Assembly (NCBI GenBank): GCA_946406585.1
Contig: CAMJLI010000122.1
Coordinates: 1 to 6,223 of the forward strand
Source of the DNA: an uncultured Prevotellaceae bacterium
GTDB lineage: Bacteria > Bacteroidota > Bacteroidia > Bacteroidales > Bacteroidaceae
DNA length: 6,223 nt
Direction: 5' to 3'
The position numbers and the translations under genes are program-made. Within the stretch, counting starts at the first letter, position 1, and each line of letters opens with the position of its first letter. This document shows, piece by piece, positions 1 to 6,223 of the stretch. Under the pieces are notes generated by a model. The model did no database searches and was not told the origin of the DNA. It saw only the letters and a program-made list of their open reading frames with translations.

Positions 1-512
1 CTTACTTGTTCTATACATGGGAGAAAGATTTCCAATATACGCAAATGACTCATGCCCACAATCAAGTGCTGAAGAGTGTTCTTGGCAATCTGCTTCTCAA
101 CATGTTGCGGGTTCAGCATAGTGACGTATATACTCCACAATGTATTGTGAAAGATGACTTGCTCCCCATCAATCGCATGATGTGCACCATTGTCTATACC
201 TGTGACCCAAAGCAACGCGAGCGAATAGCAAAAGACGTTACCCAACTAGTAAAGGACATGGCTGAGGGCAATCTAATCACCCAGAATCTCATCGATAGTT
301 ACATCACTGAACGTGAGAAACTAAAAGACAATTATAAGGGTAATGATTATAGCCTTCGCCGTGACTACATTGCCCGAGAACTCAATGGCATTGTCACCAA
401 TGAGGGCGACACATCATACATCAAGCAGGTCACTCCTTCATCTCTCAAGGCGCACTTGAAGCAGTTGTTGAAAAAGGGAAATCTGCATATTGGATATCTG
501 ACAACAGAATGA
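1..512 (+). CDS. M16 family (insulinase/pitrilysin-like) metallopeptidase, C-terminal fragment
   Basis: This is the 3' end of a gene that enters from the left edge; the reading frame is open from base 3 and ends at TGA 510-512, leaving about 169 residues. The TTG at base 6 is an internal codon, not a start. The visible part resembles the last domain of M16 zinc peptidases: a helix with a VLGNLLLNMLR pattern, then a Tyr seven residues after the Arg (R codon 108-110, Y codon 129-131). This matches the Arg/Tyr pair of insulin-degrading enzyme (R824/Y831) that contacts bound peptide in the non-catalytic half. After it come a beta segment (MMCTIVYTCDP), a helical stretch rich in charged residues, and a typical tail segment (VTPSSLKAHLKQLL). 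The zinc-binding HxxEH motif would lie far upstream, outside the window. Bacteroidetes M16 proteins are often about 900 residues and exported to the periplasm, so most of the gene is probably missing. Family assignment is by fold-like pattern, not strong identity, and activity cannot be judged. Confidence 0.72.
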   Translation, partial: YLFYTWEKDFQYTQMTHAHNQVLKSVLGNLLLNMLRVQHSDVYTPQCIVKDDLLPINRMMCTIVYTCDPKQRERIAKDVTQLVKDMAEGNLITQNLIDSYITEREKLKDNYKGNDYSLRRDYIARELNGIVTNEGDTSYIKQVTPSSLKAHLKQLLKKGNLHIGYLTTE

Positions 513-562
513 TTCTACAATGATGCGGATCATGCTTTCAGATGCAGAAGGCTGCCTGTTCT

Positions 563-1495
563 CTATTCGCTTTTGTCATTCCGGGTATATAGTCGTGCCA
601 CTATGGCGCCGCTGATGTTGTGCCACACACTGAACAAGGCTCCTGGGATGGTTGCCATGGGGTAGGCTGCGAAATGTAGAGTTGCCAGCGAAGAGGCAAG
701 GCCGGAGTTCTGCATGCCCACTTCGATGCTGATTGCCCTGCGCTTGGCTGTTGATAGTCCCAACAGACAGCCAAGACCGTAGCCAACACTGAGTCCGCAT
801 ATGTTATGAAGAACCACCACGAGCATGATTACAAGTCCGCTGGACATCAATTTCTCAGCATTGGCGGCTATCACTATTAGCACTATGGCACAGATGGCAA
901 GAGTCGAAAGGGCTGGAAGGTATGCTGTCGCCTTGGTGGTCTGGCTGGGCCATAGGCTCTTTACTATCAGTCCTGCCGCAATGGGAAGGATGACAACCCA
1001 GAGGATGCTCAACAACATCCCTGCAACATCCACATCAACGGTCTTGCCTGCCAAAAGCAACACCAACAAAGGTGTAAGTATGGGGGCAAGCAATGTATTG
1101 ACTCCCGTCATGCCTACTGATAGGGCAAGGTCGCCCTTGGCAAGATAGGTTATGACATTGGAGGCTGTGCCGCTCGGACAGCAGCCTACAAGCGCCACAC
1201 CAACGGTCAGTGCTTCGTCAAGCGCAAAGAGCCGCGCCAGAATCCACGCCAACATGGGCATTATTGTGAACTGTGCAATGCAGCCTATGATGACATCTTT
1301 TGGACGACTGAAGACAATGCGGAAATCTTCCCAACGAAGAGTCAGACCCATCCCAAACATAATCACTCCCAAGAGTGGATTGATGACAGTGGGCTTCACC
1401 TGGCTAATGACACTTGGGAATACAAGTGCTGCTATCGCTGACAGCAATACCAGGACACCCATGTAGTCGGATATCAGTTTGCAAATTTTTTTCAT
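563..1495 (-). CDS. Bile acid:sodium symporter (BASS/SBF) family transporter
   Basis: A complete 310-residue inner-membrane protein, the normal length for bacterial BASS transporters, with about ten hydrophobic segments between residues 13 and 303. Family motifs are clear: FGMGLTL (47-53), QFTIMP (75-80), the crossover region GCCPSGTASNVITYLAKG (104-121), and EVGMQNSGLA (258-267). From memory of the Neisseria ASBT structure, the sodium ligands Q77, S114, N115, S128, T132, E260 and Q264 correspond here to Q75, S112, N113, S126, T130, E258 and Q262, all at a constant offset of two, so sodium coupling is probably intact. Known substrates of the family include bile acids, pantoate or ketopantoate, and other organic anions; the sequence does not say which applies here. 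ATG 1493-1495 is chosen because an AAAAGGAG sits 12 nt upstream and a Lys-rich N-terminus follows. The gene is transcribed away from the efflux operon and ends at TAG 563-565, facing the peptidase gene. Confidence 0.93.
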   Translation of the reverse strand: MKKICKLISDYMGVLVLLSAIAALVFPSVISQVKPTVINPLLGVIMFGMGLTLRWEDFRIVFSRPKDVIIGCIAQFTIMPMLAWILARLFALDEALTVGVALVGCCPSGTASNVITYLAKGDLALSVGMTGVNTLLAPILTPLLVLLLAGKTVDVDVAGMLLSILWVVILPIAAGLIVKSLWPSQTTKATAYLPALSTLAICAIVLIVIAANAEKLMSSGLVIMLVVVLHNICGLSVGYGLGCLLGLSTAKRRAISIEVGMQNSGLASSLATLHFAAYPMATIPGALFSVWHNISGAIVARLYTRNDKSE

Positions 1496-1507
1496 ATCTT
1501 ATTGACA

Positions 1508-1515
1508 CTCCTTTT
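1508..1515 (-). promoter_or_regulatory. Shine-Dalgarno-like site of the BASS gene
   Basis: On the minus strand this reads AAAAGGAG, a good complement to the 3' end of 16S rRNA, with 12 nt between it and the ATG at 1495. The spacing is longer than the usual 5-9 nt. It supports the chosen start. Bacteroidetes genes generally depend little on such sites, and neither of the two complete efflux genes has one at normal spacing. Confidence 0.5.
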
Positions 1516-1575
1516 AGAGTCTTAAAAACCTATAGAATGTTGATTTGAAACTCAATTACCACGATTTTCGGCTTG

Positions 1576-1606
1576 CAAAAGTACACCCTTTTTCTGAATA
1601 ATCATA
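1576..1606 (-). promoter_or_regulatory. Probable Bacteroidetes-type promoter for the BASS gene
   Basis: Read on the minus strand, TACTTTTG (1576-1583) fits the Bacteroidetes -7 consensus TAnnTTTG exactly. Nineteen bases upstream lies TATG (1603-1606), three of four matches to the -33 element TTTG. Transcription would begin near 1570, giving a leader of about 75 nt before the ATG at 1495. The -33 match is weak, so the assignment rests mainly on the -7 box and its position. Confidence 0.5.
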
Positions 1607-1677
1607 ATTTCTTGTTTCGTTTTCTTGTTTTTTGAAAGATATGTGATTAATAATGTATATTTTTCCACCCACTCTAT

Positions 1678-1709
1678 TTTGTTGTAAACTAAAAAATACA
1701 CTATCTTTG
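1678..1709 (+). promoter_or_regulatory. Bacteroidetes-type promoter of the RND efflux operon
   Basis: TTTG (1678-1681) followed after 20 bp by TATCTTTG (1702-1709) matches the primary-sigma promoter of Bacteroidetes (TTTG, 19-21 bp, TAnnTTTG) at every consensus position. The start of transcription should fall at about 1714-1717, giving an AT-rich leader of about 70 nt before the adaptor gene. The spacer is AT-rich, and T-tracts lie upstream (1628-1633, 1661-1665). No equally good promoter was seen between the three efflux genes. Confidence 0.75.
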
Positions 1710-1733
1710 CACTGCATTCATACTCATGTGCAA
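1707..1733. promoter_or_regulatory. Inverted repeat overlapping the operon's -7 box (possible operator or leader stem)
   Basis: TTGCAC (1707-1712) and GTGCAA (1728-1733) are perfect inverted halves separated by 15 bp. The left half overlaps the last three bases of the -7 box and the whole dyad covers the expected start of transcription. The half-site centres are 21 bp apart, about two helical turns, as for many dimeric repressors. A 6-bp dyad of this kind can arise by chance in 289 bp, so this is only a candidate. Confidence 0.25.
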
Positions 1734-1784
1734 TATTTATCTTTTCCAATGATATACCTAAGACATTAAAAAAACTACATAGTA

Positions 1785-2972
1785 ATGGAAAAAAATATGA
1801 AAAAGAAAAAAGTAATGACCTGGACTGTGGCAATAGCTATGGTTCTTGTTGGATTGACTTCGTGTGGCATCGACATTCCTAAAGAAGTTCAAACATCGTA
1901 TGAGACAATAACGGTTGAGGAGTCCGACATTGTCTTGCCGATGAAGTTCAGTGCAAAATTGAAGGGACAGTCTGATGTGACCATTTCGCCACAGGTGAGC
2001 GGACAGTTGATGAAAATCTGTGTGACAGAGGGTCAACAGGTGAGCAAGGGACAGACTCTCTTTATCATTGACTCTCGTAATGCACAGCATGATGTAGAGG
2101 CTGCTCAAGCCAACCTTCAAGCTGCTCAAGCCAACCTTCAGGCTGCTGAAGCCCAAGCCAATAGTGCAAAGCTTGAGTATGAGAGCAATAAAAACTTGTT
2201 TGAAAAGAAGATTGTGAGCAGTTATATGCTTGAAAACTCACAAAACAATTATAGGCAAGCTCTCGCTGCCGTCAGCCAGGCTAAGGCATCCATTACTCAA
2301 GCCCAATCTTCTGTAAACAGAGCAAAGGTAAACCTCAGTTTCTGCACTATAACATCACCGGTAGCTGGTGTCATTGGTGAGATTCCCGTCTTCGCTGGTG
2401 ACCAGGTGACACCGATGACCCAACTGACCATCGTTAGTGGCAACAGGCAAATGGATGCGGAATTCTCGGTGACGGAGTCGATTATCGAGGCTCAAGTGGC
2501 ATCAGGCATAAAACAAGCAGACAAGTCTGTATATATTGCAAATTTGCCTGATGTGATTTTTGTCATGAAGAATGGAACGGAGTATCCTCATAGGGGGCGT
2601 ATCACCAGTCTGACAGGTGTGGTGGATGCCGCTACTGGCTCTCTTGCCTGCAAAGCCTCGTTCCCTAATCCGGACGGACATCTTTTCTCTGGAGCACAGG
2701 GCACCATTTTGCTGCCAATAAGCCGCAAGCAAGTAATGGTGGTTCCTCAGACAGCAGTGGTGCGTCTGCAAGATAAGGCTTTGGTCTACAAGGTTATGCC
2801 TGACAGCACAGCCAAGGCTATCACCGTGACAACGACGGATACGGGCAATGGCAAGGATGTCATTATCAATACTGGGCTCGGAGTGGGCGACCGCATCGTT
2901 TCTGTTGGTGCAAACAATGTGCAGGAAGGTCAGAAAGTGCTGTTCCCTGTGGAAGAGGAAAAAGAGAAATAA
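1785..2972 (+). CDS. RND efflux periplasmic adaptor (membrane fusion protein, HlyD/AcrA type)
   Basis: A complete 395-residue adaptor that links an inner-membrane RND pump to an outer-membrane channel. The N-terminus is a lipoprotein signal: Lys-rich, hydrophobic 10-23, lipobox L24-T25-S26-C27, so mature protein would start at lipidated C27. Domains follow the AcrA order: first half of the lipoyl domain about 60-97 (ISPQVSGQLMKICVTEGQQV), a Gln/Ala-rich coiled-coil hairpin about 98-182 turning near 140-145, second lipoyl half about 183-220 (TSPVAGVIGEIPVFAGDQV), beta-barrel about 221-320 with the conserved DAATGSLACKASFPNPDG stretch, and the membrane-proximal domain to the end (VVPQTAVVRLQD). 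Translation can start at ATG 1785 or at in-frame ATG 1797; both leave the signal intact. No Shine-Dalgarno is present; the leader has an A7 run (1768-1774), as is common in this phylum. It is the first gene of the efflux operon, ends 3 nt before the pump gene, and carries a 21-bp internal duplication in its coiled coil. Length and domain order are typical of the family. Confidence 0.95.
   Translation: MEKNMKKKKVMTWTVAIAMVLVGLTSCGIDIPKEVQTSYETITVEESDIVLPMKFSAKLKGQSDVTISPQVSGQLMKICVTEGQQVSKGQTLFIIDSRNAQHDVEAAQANLQAAQANLQAAEAQANSAKLEYESNKNLFEKKIVSSYMLENSQNNYRQALAAVSQAKASITQAQSSVNRAKVNLSFCTITSPVAGVIGEIPVFAGDQVTPMTQLTIVSGNRQMDAEFSVTESIIEAQVASGIKQADKSVYIANLPDVIFVMKNGTEYPHRGRITSLTGVVDAATGSLACKASFPNPDGHLFSGAQGTILLPISRKQVMVVPQTAVVRLQDKALVYKVMPDSTAKAITVTTTDTGNGKDVIINTGLGVGDRIVSVGANNVQEGQKVLFPVEEEKEK
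2100..2153 (+). repeat. 21-bp tandem repeat within the adaptor coiled coil
   Basis: Two 21-bp copies (2100-2120 and 2121-2141) differ only in their last base, and a partial third copy (2142-2153) follows with one mismatch. Each copy encodes the heptad AAQANLQ (residues 106-112 and 113-119), then AAEAQA. The unit is exactly one coiled-coil heptad, so gain or loss of a copy keeps the frame and helix register. It lies in the first helix of the hairpin. Confidence 0.9.
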
Positions 2973-2975
2973 ACC

Positions 2976-5900
2976 ATGAAAAACAACATTTTCATCAACA
3001 GATATGTGATGGCTTGTGCCATCAGTATCGTCATTGCTTTGGTAGGCTATATCTGCATGAACAGTCTGCCCATCGAGCAATATCCGAACATAGCGCCGCC
3101 TACAGTGCGCGTGTCGACCAACTATACCGGCGCAGATGCCAATACTATCATGAAATCGGTGGTGCAACCATTGGAGGAGAACATCAATGGTGTGCCCGAC
3201 ATGACATACATGACCTCTACGGCAAGTTCTTCTGGTGACGTGTCCATCGTGGTTTACTTCAAGCAGGGAACCGACCCTGACATTGCTGCTGTGAATGTGC
3301 AGAACCGTGTGACAAGGGCTTCTGCCCTGCTGCCTGCCGAGGTGACAAAGGTGGGTGTGCAGGTGTTCAAGATGCAAAGCAACATCTTGCAGATTGGTGC
3401 ATTGAGAAGTGCAGATGGCAAATATGATGACGACTTCGTTGCCAACTACATCGACATCAACCTGAAGCCGCGCCTGATGCGTATCACCGGTGTGGGTGAC
3501 GTGATGAGCCTCGGCAACACCTATGCGCTCCGTATTTGGATGAAGCCTGACGTGATGGCGCAGTATGGATTGGAGCCAAATGATGTGTTTTCTGCCATCA
3601 GCGGACAGAGTTTTGTTGCTGCTACGGGTTCCTTGGGCGCTCAGTCACAGAACAATTACCAATATACGATGGAGTATAAGGGTACGTTGAAGTCCATCGA
3701 GGAATTCAACGACATCGTTTTGCGTGCAAGCGATGGTGGACACTTGCTGCACCTGAGCGACGTGGCAGACGTGGAAATTGGAGCCATGAATTATAGCTTC
3801 GTGTCGAATATCAATGGCAAGCCAGGCACCATATTCATGGTGTTCCAGGCTCCTGGTGCAAATGCCACTGAGGTGAATGCACGTATCGACAAGCTTTATG
3901 AGGAACTTAAACCGATAATGCCTGCAGGACTGGAATTCGTGAAACTCGAAACCTCTGACGACTTCCTTTATGCCGCTATCGGAAATGTGGTGGAAACACT
4001 CATCATTGCCATCATTTTGGTGGTTCTTGTGGTGTTCTTCTTCTTGCAGAACTTCAAGGCTACGATTATCCCGTCCATCTCTATTGTCGTGTCGCTGCTG
4101 GGCACCTTTGCCATAGTGTCGTTGGCGGGCTTCTCGCTAAACATACTGACACTATTCGCCTTGGTGCTCGCCATCGGTACGGTGGTGGATGATGCCATTG
4201 TGGTGGTGGAAGCGGTGATGGCCAAACAGGAAAATGGCATCAGCGATGCCAAGGAGGCGACACGCCAGGCCATGAGCGACGTGTCGGTGGCTGTTGTCTC
4301 TTGTACATTGGTTTTCATGGCTGTGTTCATCCCCGTGGCATTCATGCCGGGAACTTCTGGCTCGTTCTTCACTCAGTTTGGTGTCACCATAGCCTCGGCT
4401 GTCGGTCTGTCGTGTGTGTCGGCTCTTACTCTTTGTCCTGCCCTCTGTGCCATCATGCTGAAGATGAAAGAAAATAAAAATGAGCGCAAGAGCCTCACGT
4501 ATTACACGAAGAAAGCTTATACGGTGAGTTATAACGCCATCTTTAGGAAGTATTCCAAGAGTGTGCAGAAGTTCATCAAACGACCTGCTTTGGCATGGTG
4601 CCTGTTGGTCGTTGCTGCCGTGTTGCTCATATTCTTCATGAGAAACTTGCCATCTGGACTCGTACCGCAGGAAGATCAAGGCGTGATTCTTGCAGAAATT
4701 CGTGCACCGGAAGGAACCACGCTCCATGAAACGCGTGAGATAGTGAAGAAAGTTGAGGAAAAGGTGAAGGATATTCCTGAACTGGAGAGCTTTGCTACAG
4801 CCTGTGGTTATGGTATGATGTCTGGCTCAGGCTCCAACTACGCCACGATGATTATCCGTCTGAAGACATGGGAGGAACGTGAGGGCTTCAACCACTACGT
4901 TGACCTGGTCATCGGACGACTCTATTTCGCATGCAAGGAAATCAAGGATGTGCAGGTGATGCCTTTCCAGCTGCCTCAGGTGCCAGGATATGGCTCGAAC
5001 AACAGTGTCAACTTGGTGTTGCAGGACCTTAACGATGGTGATTTGTCGGAGTTTGCCAAACTTGCCAACAACTTCCTTGCCAAATTAGGAGAGCGCCCTG
5101 AAATCAGCATGGCAATGACATCCTACTCGGAGCGTTTCCCCAAATACCAGGTCAATGTTGATGCTACTCAGTGTGACCGTGCCGGTGTGTCTCCTGCTGC
5201 CGTGCTCAGGACATTGGGTGCCTATTGCGGTGGCTCGTATGTAGGCAATTTCAACCAGTTCGGCAAGGTATATCGCATCATGGCAAGTGCGTCCCCGGAT
5301 TATCGTCTCGACCCATCGTCGTTGAACAATATCTTTGTGAGGGTGCGTGGCGGCAAGATGGCTCCTATTTCTGAGTTCGTCTCATTGAAGGAAATTGTCG
5401 GTACGTCGAGCGTGGAACACTTCAACCTTTTCCAGAGCATCACGTGCTTCGTGCAGGCTGCAGGTGGATATACGGAGGGCGATGCTCACAAGGTCATTGC
5501 CGAGGTGTTCAAGGAGACAATGCCCAAAGGATATAGTTATGAATACAGCGGCATGTCGCGCGAACTGGAGGAGGCATCTGGATCAAATGCCACAGCTTTG
5601 ATCTATGTCATCTGTGTCATACTCATTTACCTTATCCTCGCCTCGCTCTATAACTCGTGGTTTACACCGTGGGCTGTATTGCTCAGTGTGCCATTCGGAC
5701 TGATGGGTGCATTCATCATGGCTTACTTGGGCTCGTTGCTCCATCTTCCTGGTATGGACAACAATATCTACCTGCAGACGGGTGTTATCATGCTCATCGG
5801 TTTGCTATCAAAGACTGCCATCCTCATCACAGAGTTTGCCTCTGAGCGTAGAGCACAAGGCATGACCATACGTGATGCTGCTTTTGCCGCTTGTCAGGAA

Positions 5901-6167
5901 CGTCTGCGCCCCATCTTGATGACTGTGGTAACGATGATTGCAGGTATGATTCCACTTATCATCGAGGGTGGTGCTGGTGCCAATGGTAACCGTGCTCTCG
6001 CCTTTGGCGTGGTTGGTGGCATGACTGTGGGTACCATTGCACTGCTCTTTGTGGTGCCTGCATTCTTCATCGTGTTCCAAGGTTTGCATGAGAAATTCCA
6101 AGGAACTACGGTGGTGGAAAGCACTGGTGATGGCGATGTGAAACAAGTAGTGAAAAATGAAGAATAA
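2976..6167 (+). CDS. RND multidrug efflux transporter, AcrB/HAE-1 type permease
   Basis: A complete 1063-residue inner-membrane pump, close to the length of AcrB (1049). It exchanges protons for substrate export and works as a trimer with the adaptor and outer-membrane channel. Layout: TM1 8-28, first periplasmic porter/docking region about 30-335, TM2-TM6 about 338-494, TM7 538-556, second periplasmic region about 558-870, TM8-TM12 about 873-1034. AcrB-like signatures include LPIEQYPNIAPP (31-42), LVLAIGTVVDDAIVVVE (396-412), VPQEDQG (563-569), GLLSKTAILITEFA (942-955) and RLRPILMT (976-983). The proton-relay residues are all kept: D405 and D406 in TM4, K946 in TM10 and R978 in TM11, matching AcrB D407, D408, K940 and R971. 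Most deep-pocket phenylalanines of AcrB are replaced, so the substrate range may differ. The acidic TM4 pair and absence of heavy-metal features place it in HAE-1 rather than the CusA metal branch. ATG follows the adaptor stop by 3 nt; the stop precedes the next ATG by 1 nt. Actual substrates are unknown. Confidence 0.96.
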   Translation: MKNNIFINRYVMACAISIVIALVGYICMNSLPIEQYPNIAPPTVRVSTNYTGADANTIMKSVVQPLEENINGVPDMTYMTSTASSSGDVSIVVYFKQGTDPDIAAVNVQNRVTRASALLPAEVTKVGVQVFKMQSNILQIGALRSADGKYDDDFVANYIDINLKPRLMRITGVGDVMSLGNTYALRIWMKPDVMAQYGLEPNDVFSAISGQSFVAATGSLGAQSQNNYQYTMEYKGTLKSIEEFNDIVLRASDGGHLLHLSDVADVEIGAMNYSFVSNINGKPGTIFMVFQAPGANATEVNARIDKLYEELKPIMPAGLEFVKLETSDDFLYAAIGNVVETLIIAIILVVLVVFFFLQNFKATIIPSISIVVSLLGTFAIVSLAGFSLNILTLFALVLAIGTVVDDAIVVVEAVMAKQENGISDAKEATRQAMSDVSVAVVSCTLVFMAVFIPVAFMPGTSGSFFTQFGVTIASAVGLSCVSALTLCPALCAIMLKMKENKNERKSLTYYTKKAYTVSYNAIFRKYSKSVQKFIKRPALAWCLLVVAAVLLIFFMRNLPSGLVPQEDQGVILAEIRAPEGTTLHETREIVKKVEEKVKDIPELESFATACGYGMMSGSGSNYATMIIRLKTWEEREGFNHYVDLVIGRLYFACKEIKDVQVMPFQLPQVPGYGSNNSVNLVLQDLNDGDLSEFAKLANNFLAKLGERPEISMAMTSYSERFPKYQVNVDATQCDRAGVSPAAVLRTLGAYCGGSYVGNFNQFGKVYRIMASASPDYRLDPSSLNNIFVRVRGGKMAPISEFVSLKEIVGTSSVEHFNLFQSITCFVQAAGGYTEGDAHKVIAEVFKETMPKGYSYEYSGMSRELEEASGSNATALIYVICVILIYLILASLYNSWFTPWAVLLSVPFGLMGAFIMAYLGSLLHLPGMDNNIYLQTGVIMLIGLLSKTAILITEFASERRAQGMTIRDAAFAACQERLRPILMTVVTMIAGMIPLIIEGGAGANGNRALAFGVVGGMTVGTIALLFVVPAFFIVFQGLHEKFQGTTVVESTGDGDVKQVVKNEE

Positions 6168-6168
6168 T

Positions 6169-6223
6169 ATGAAAAGACTAAATAATATCTTCACCATTGC
6201 AGCCATGGCTTTTTTGCTCACAG
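6169..6223 (+). CDS. Start of third operon gene, probably TolC/OprM-type outer-membrane efflux channel (partial)
   Basis: ATG 6169-6171 lies one base after the pump's TAA and the frame stays open to the window end, giving 18 full codons: MKRLNNIFTIAAMAFLLT. This is the beginning of an export signal, with a basic start (KR) and a hydrophobic core (IFTIAAMAFLL); whether it ends in a lipobox cannot be seen. Adaptor, pump and channel in this order is the usual arrangement of Bacteroidetes RND operons, so an outer-membrane channel is the likely product. That identity comes from context alone. Confidence 0.65.
   Translation, partial: MKRLNNIFTIAAMAFLLT

Noticed and set aside
520..533. ATGAT-GCGG-ATCAT hairpin in the convergent gap as a terminator
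   Set aside because: The stem is only 5 bp and mostly A/T, with no U-run after it on either strand. The 50-bp gap 513-562 has no convincing intrinsic terminator; a GCAG-AAGG-CTGC stem there is weaker still.
1538..1556. TTGA-N8-TCAA dyad in the BASS leader
   Set aside because: Only four bases per arm pair, well within chance for a sequence this rich in A and T.
1608..1630. Direct repeat TTTCTTGTTT at 1608-1617 and 1621-1630
   Set aside because: It is low-complexity T-rich sequence of the kind common in AT-rich Bacteroidetes spacers; there is no promoter element at matching spacing.
1552..1833. 93-codon minus-strand frame across the divergent intergenic region
   Set aside because: It would overlap the start of the adaptor gene and both promoters, begins inside the adaptor coding sequence, and its Phe/Lys/Tyr-rich product reflects AT-rich DNA rather than a gene.
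1758..2156. 132-codon minus-strand frame with a repeated SSLKVGL-type N-terminus
   Set aside because: The repeat is only the reverse reading of the 21-bp coiled-coil duplication in the adaptor gene.
2502..3377. 291-codon open frame on the minus strand
   Set aside because: It lies antisense to the adaptor and pump genes, has a His/Arg/Cys-rich composition with no recognisable domain, and mirrors the codon pattern of the real genes.
4152..4727. 191-codon open frame on the minus strand inside the pump gene
   Set aside because: It is His/Ser/Arg-rich without domain features and lies wholly within the strongly supported pump coding region.
5581..5603. Perfect 7-bp inverted repeat GATCAAA-N9-TTTGATC inside the pump gene
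   Set aside because: Several such repeats are expected by chance in 6 kb, and this one is within coding sequence just before TM8 with no U-run or other context.
1..6223. CRISPR arrays, tRNA or rRNA genes, insertion sequences, attachment sites
   Set aside because: Nothing in either strand showed spaced repeats, cloverleaf-like patterns, transposase motifs or terminal inverted repeats; the window is filled by the genes listed.

Overview
The window looks like ordinary Bacteroidales chromosome, most likely a Prevotella or Bacteroides relative. Three things support this: a textbook Bacteroidetes promoter (TTTG, 20 bp, TAnnTTTG) ahead of the pump genes, A-rich rather than Shine-Dalgarno-type leaders on most genes, and a complete RND-pump operon layout with proteins of the gut Bacteroidetes type. 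The genus is an inference from style, not from a marker gene.

Layout, left to right. (1) Bases 1-512: the 3' end of a plus-strand gene for an M16 (insulinase/pitrilysin-like) peptidase C-terminal region. (2) Bases 563-1495, minus strand: a complete bile acid:sodium symporter (BASS/SBF) family transporter, convergent with the peptidase across a 50-bp gap. (3) Bases 1496-1784: an AT-rich 289-bp divergent intergenic region carrying one promoter for each direction. (4) Bases 1785-6223, plus strand: a tripartite efflux operon with a lipoprotein periplasmic adaptor (1785-2972), an AcrB-type inner-membrane RND pump (2976-6167), and the first 18 codons of a third gene (6169 onward). The third gene begins with a signal peptide and is most likely the TolC/OprM-type outer-membrane channel. 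Junctions are 3 nt and 1 nt, so the three genes are almost certainly co-transcribed and probably translationally coupled.

How the parts work together: the pump captures substrates from the periplasm or inner membrane using the proton gradient, the adaptor bridges the periplasm, and the channel carries substrate out. The BASS protein is a sodium-coupled importer of organic anions; its substrate cannot be read from the sequence. An importer and an exporter sharing one regulatory region is suggestive but may be coincidence. No regulator gene (TetR, AraC or MarR type) lies in the window.

I see no undescribed system here. The best second-look items are a near-perfect 21-bp (one-heptad) tandem duplication in the adaptor's coiled coil, loss of most of the AcrB phenylalanine-trap residues in the pump, and a dyad overlapping the pump operon's -7 element.
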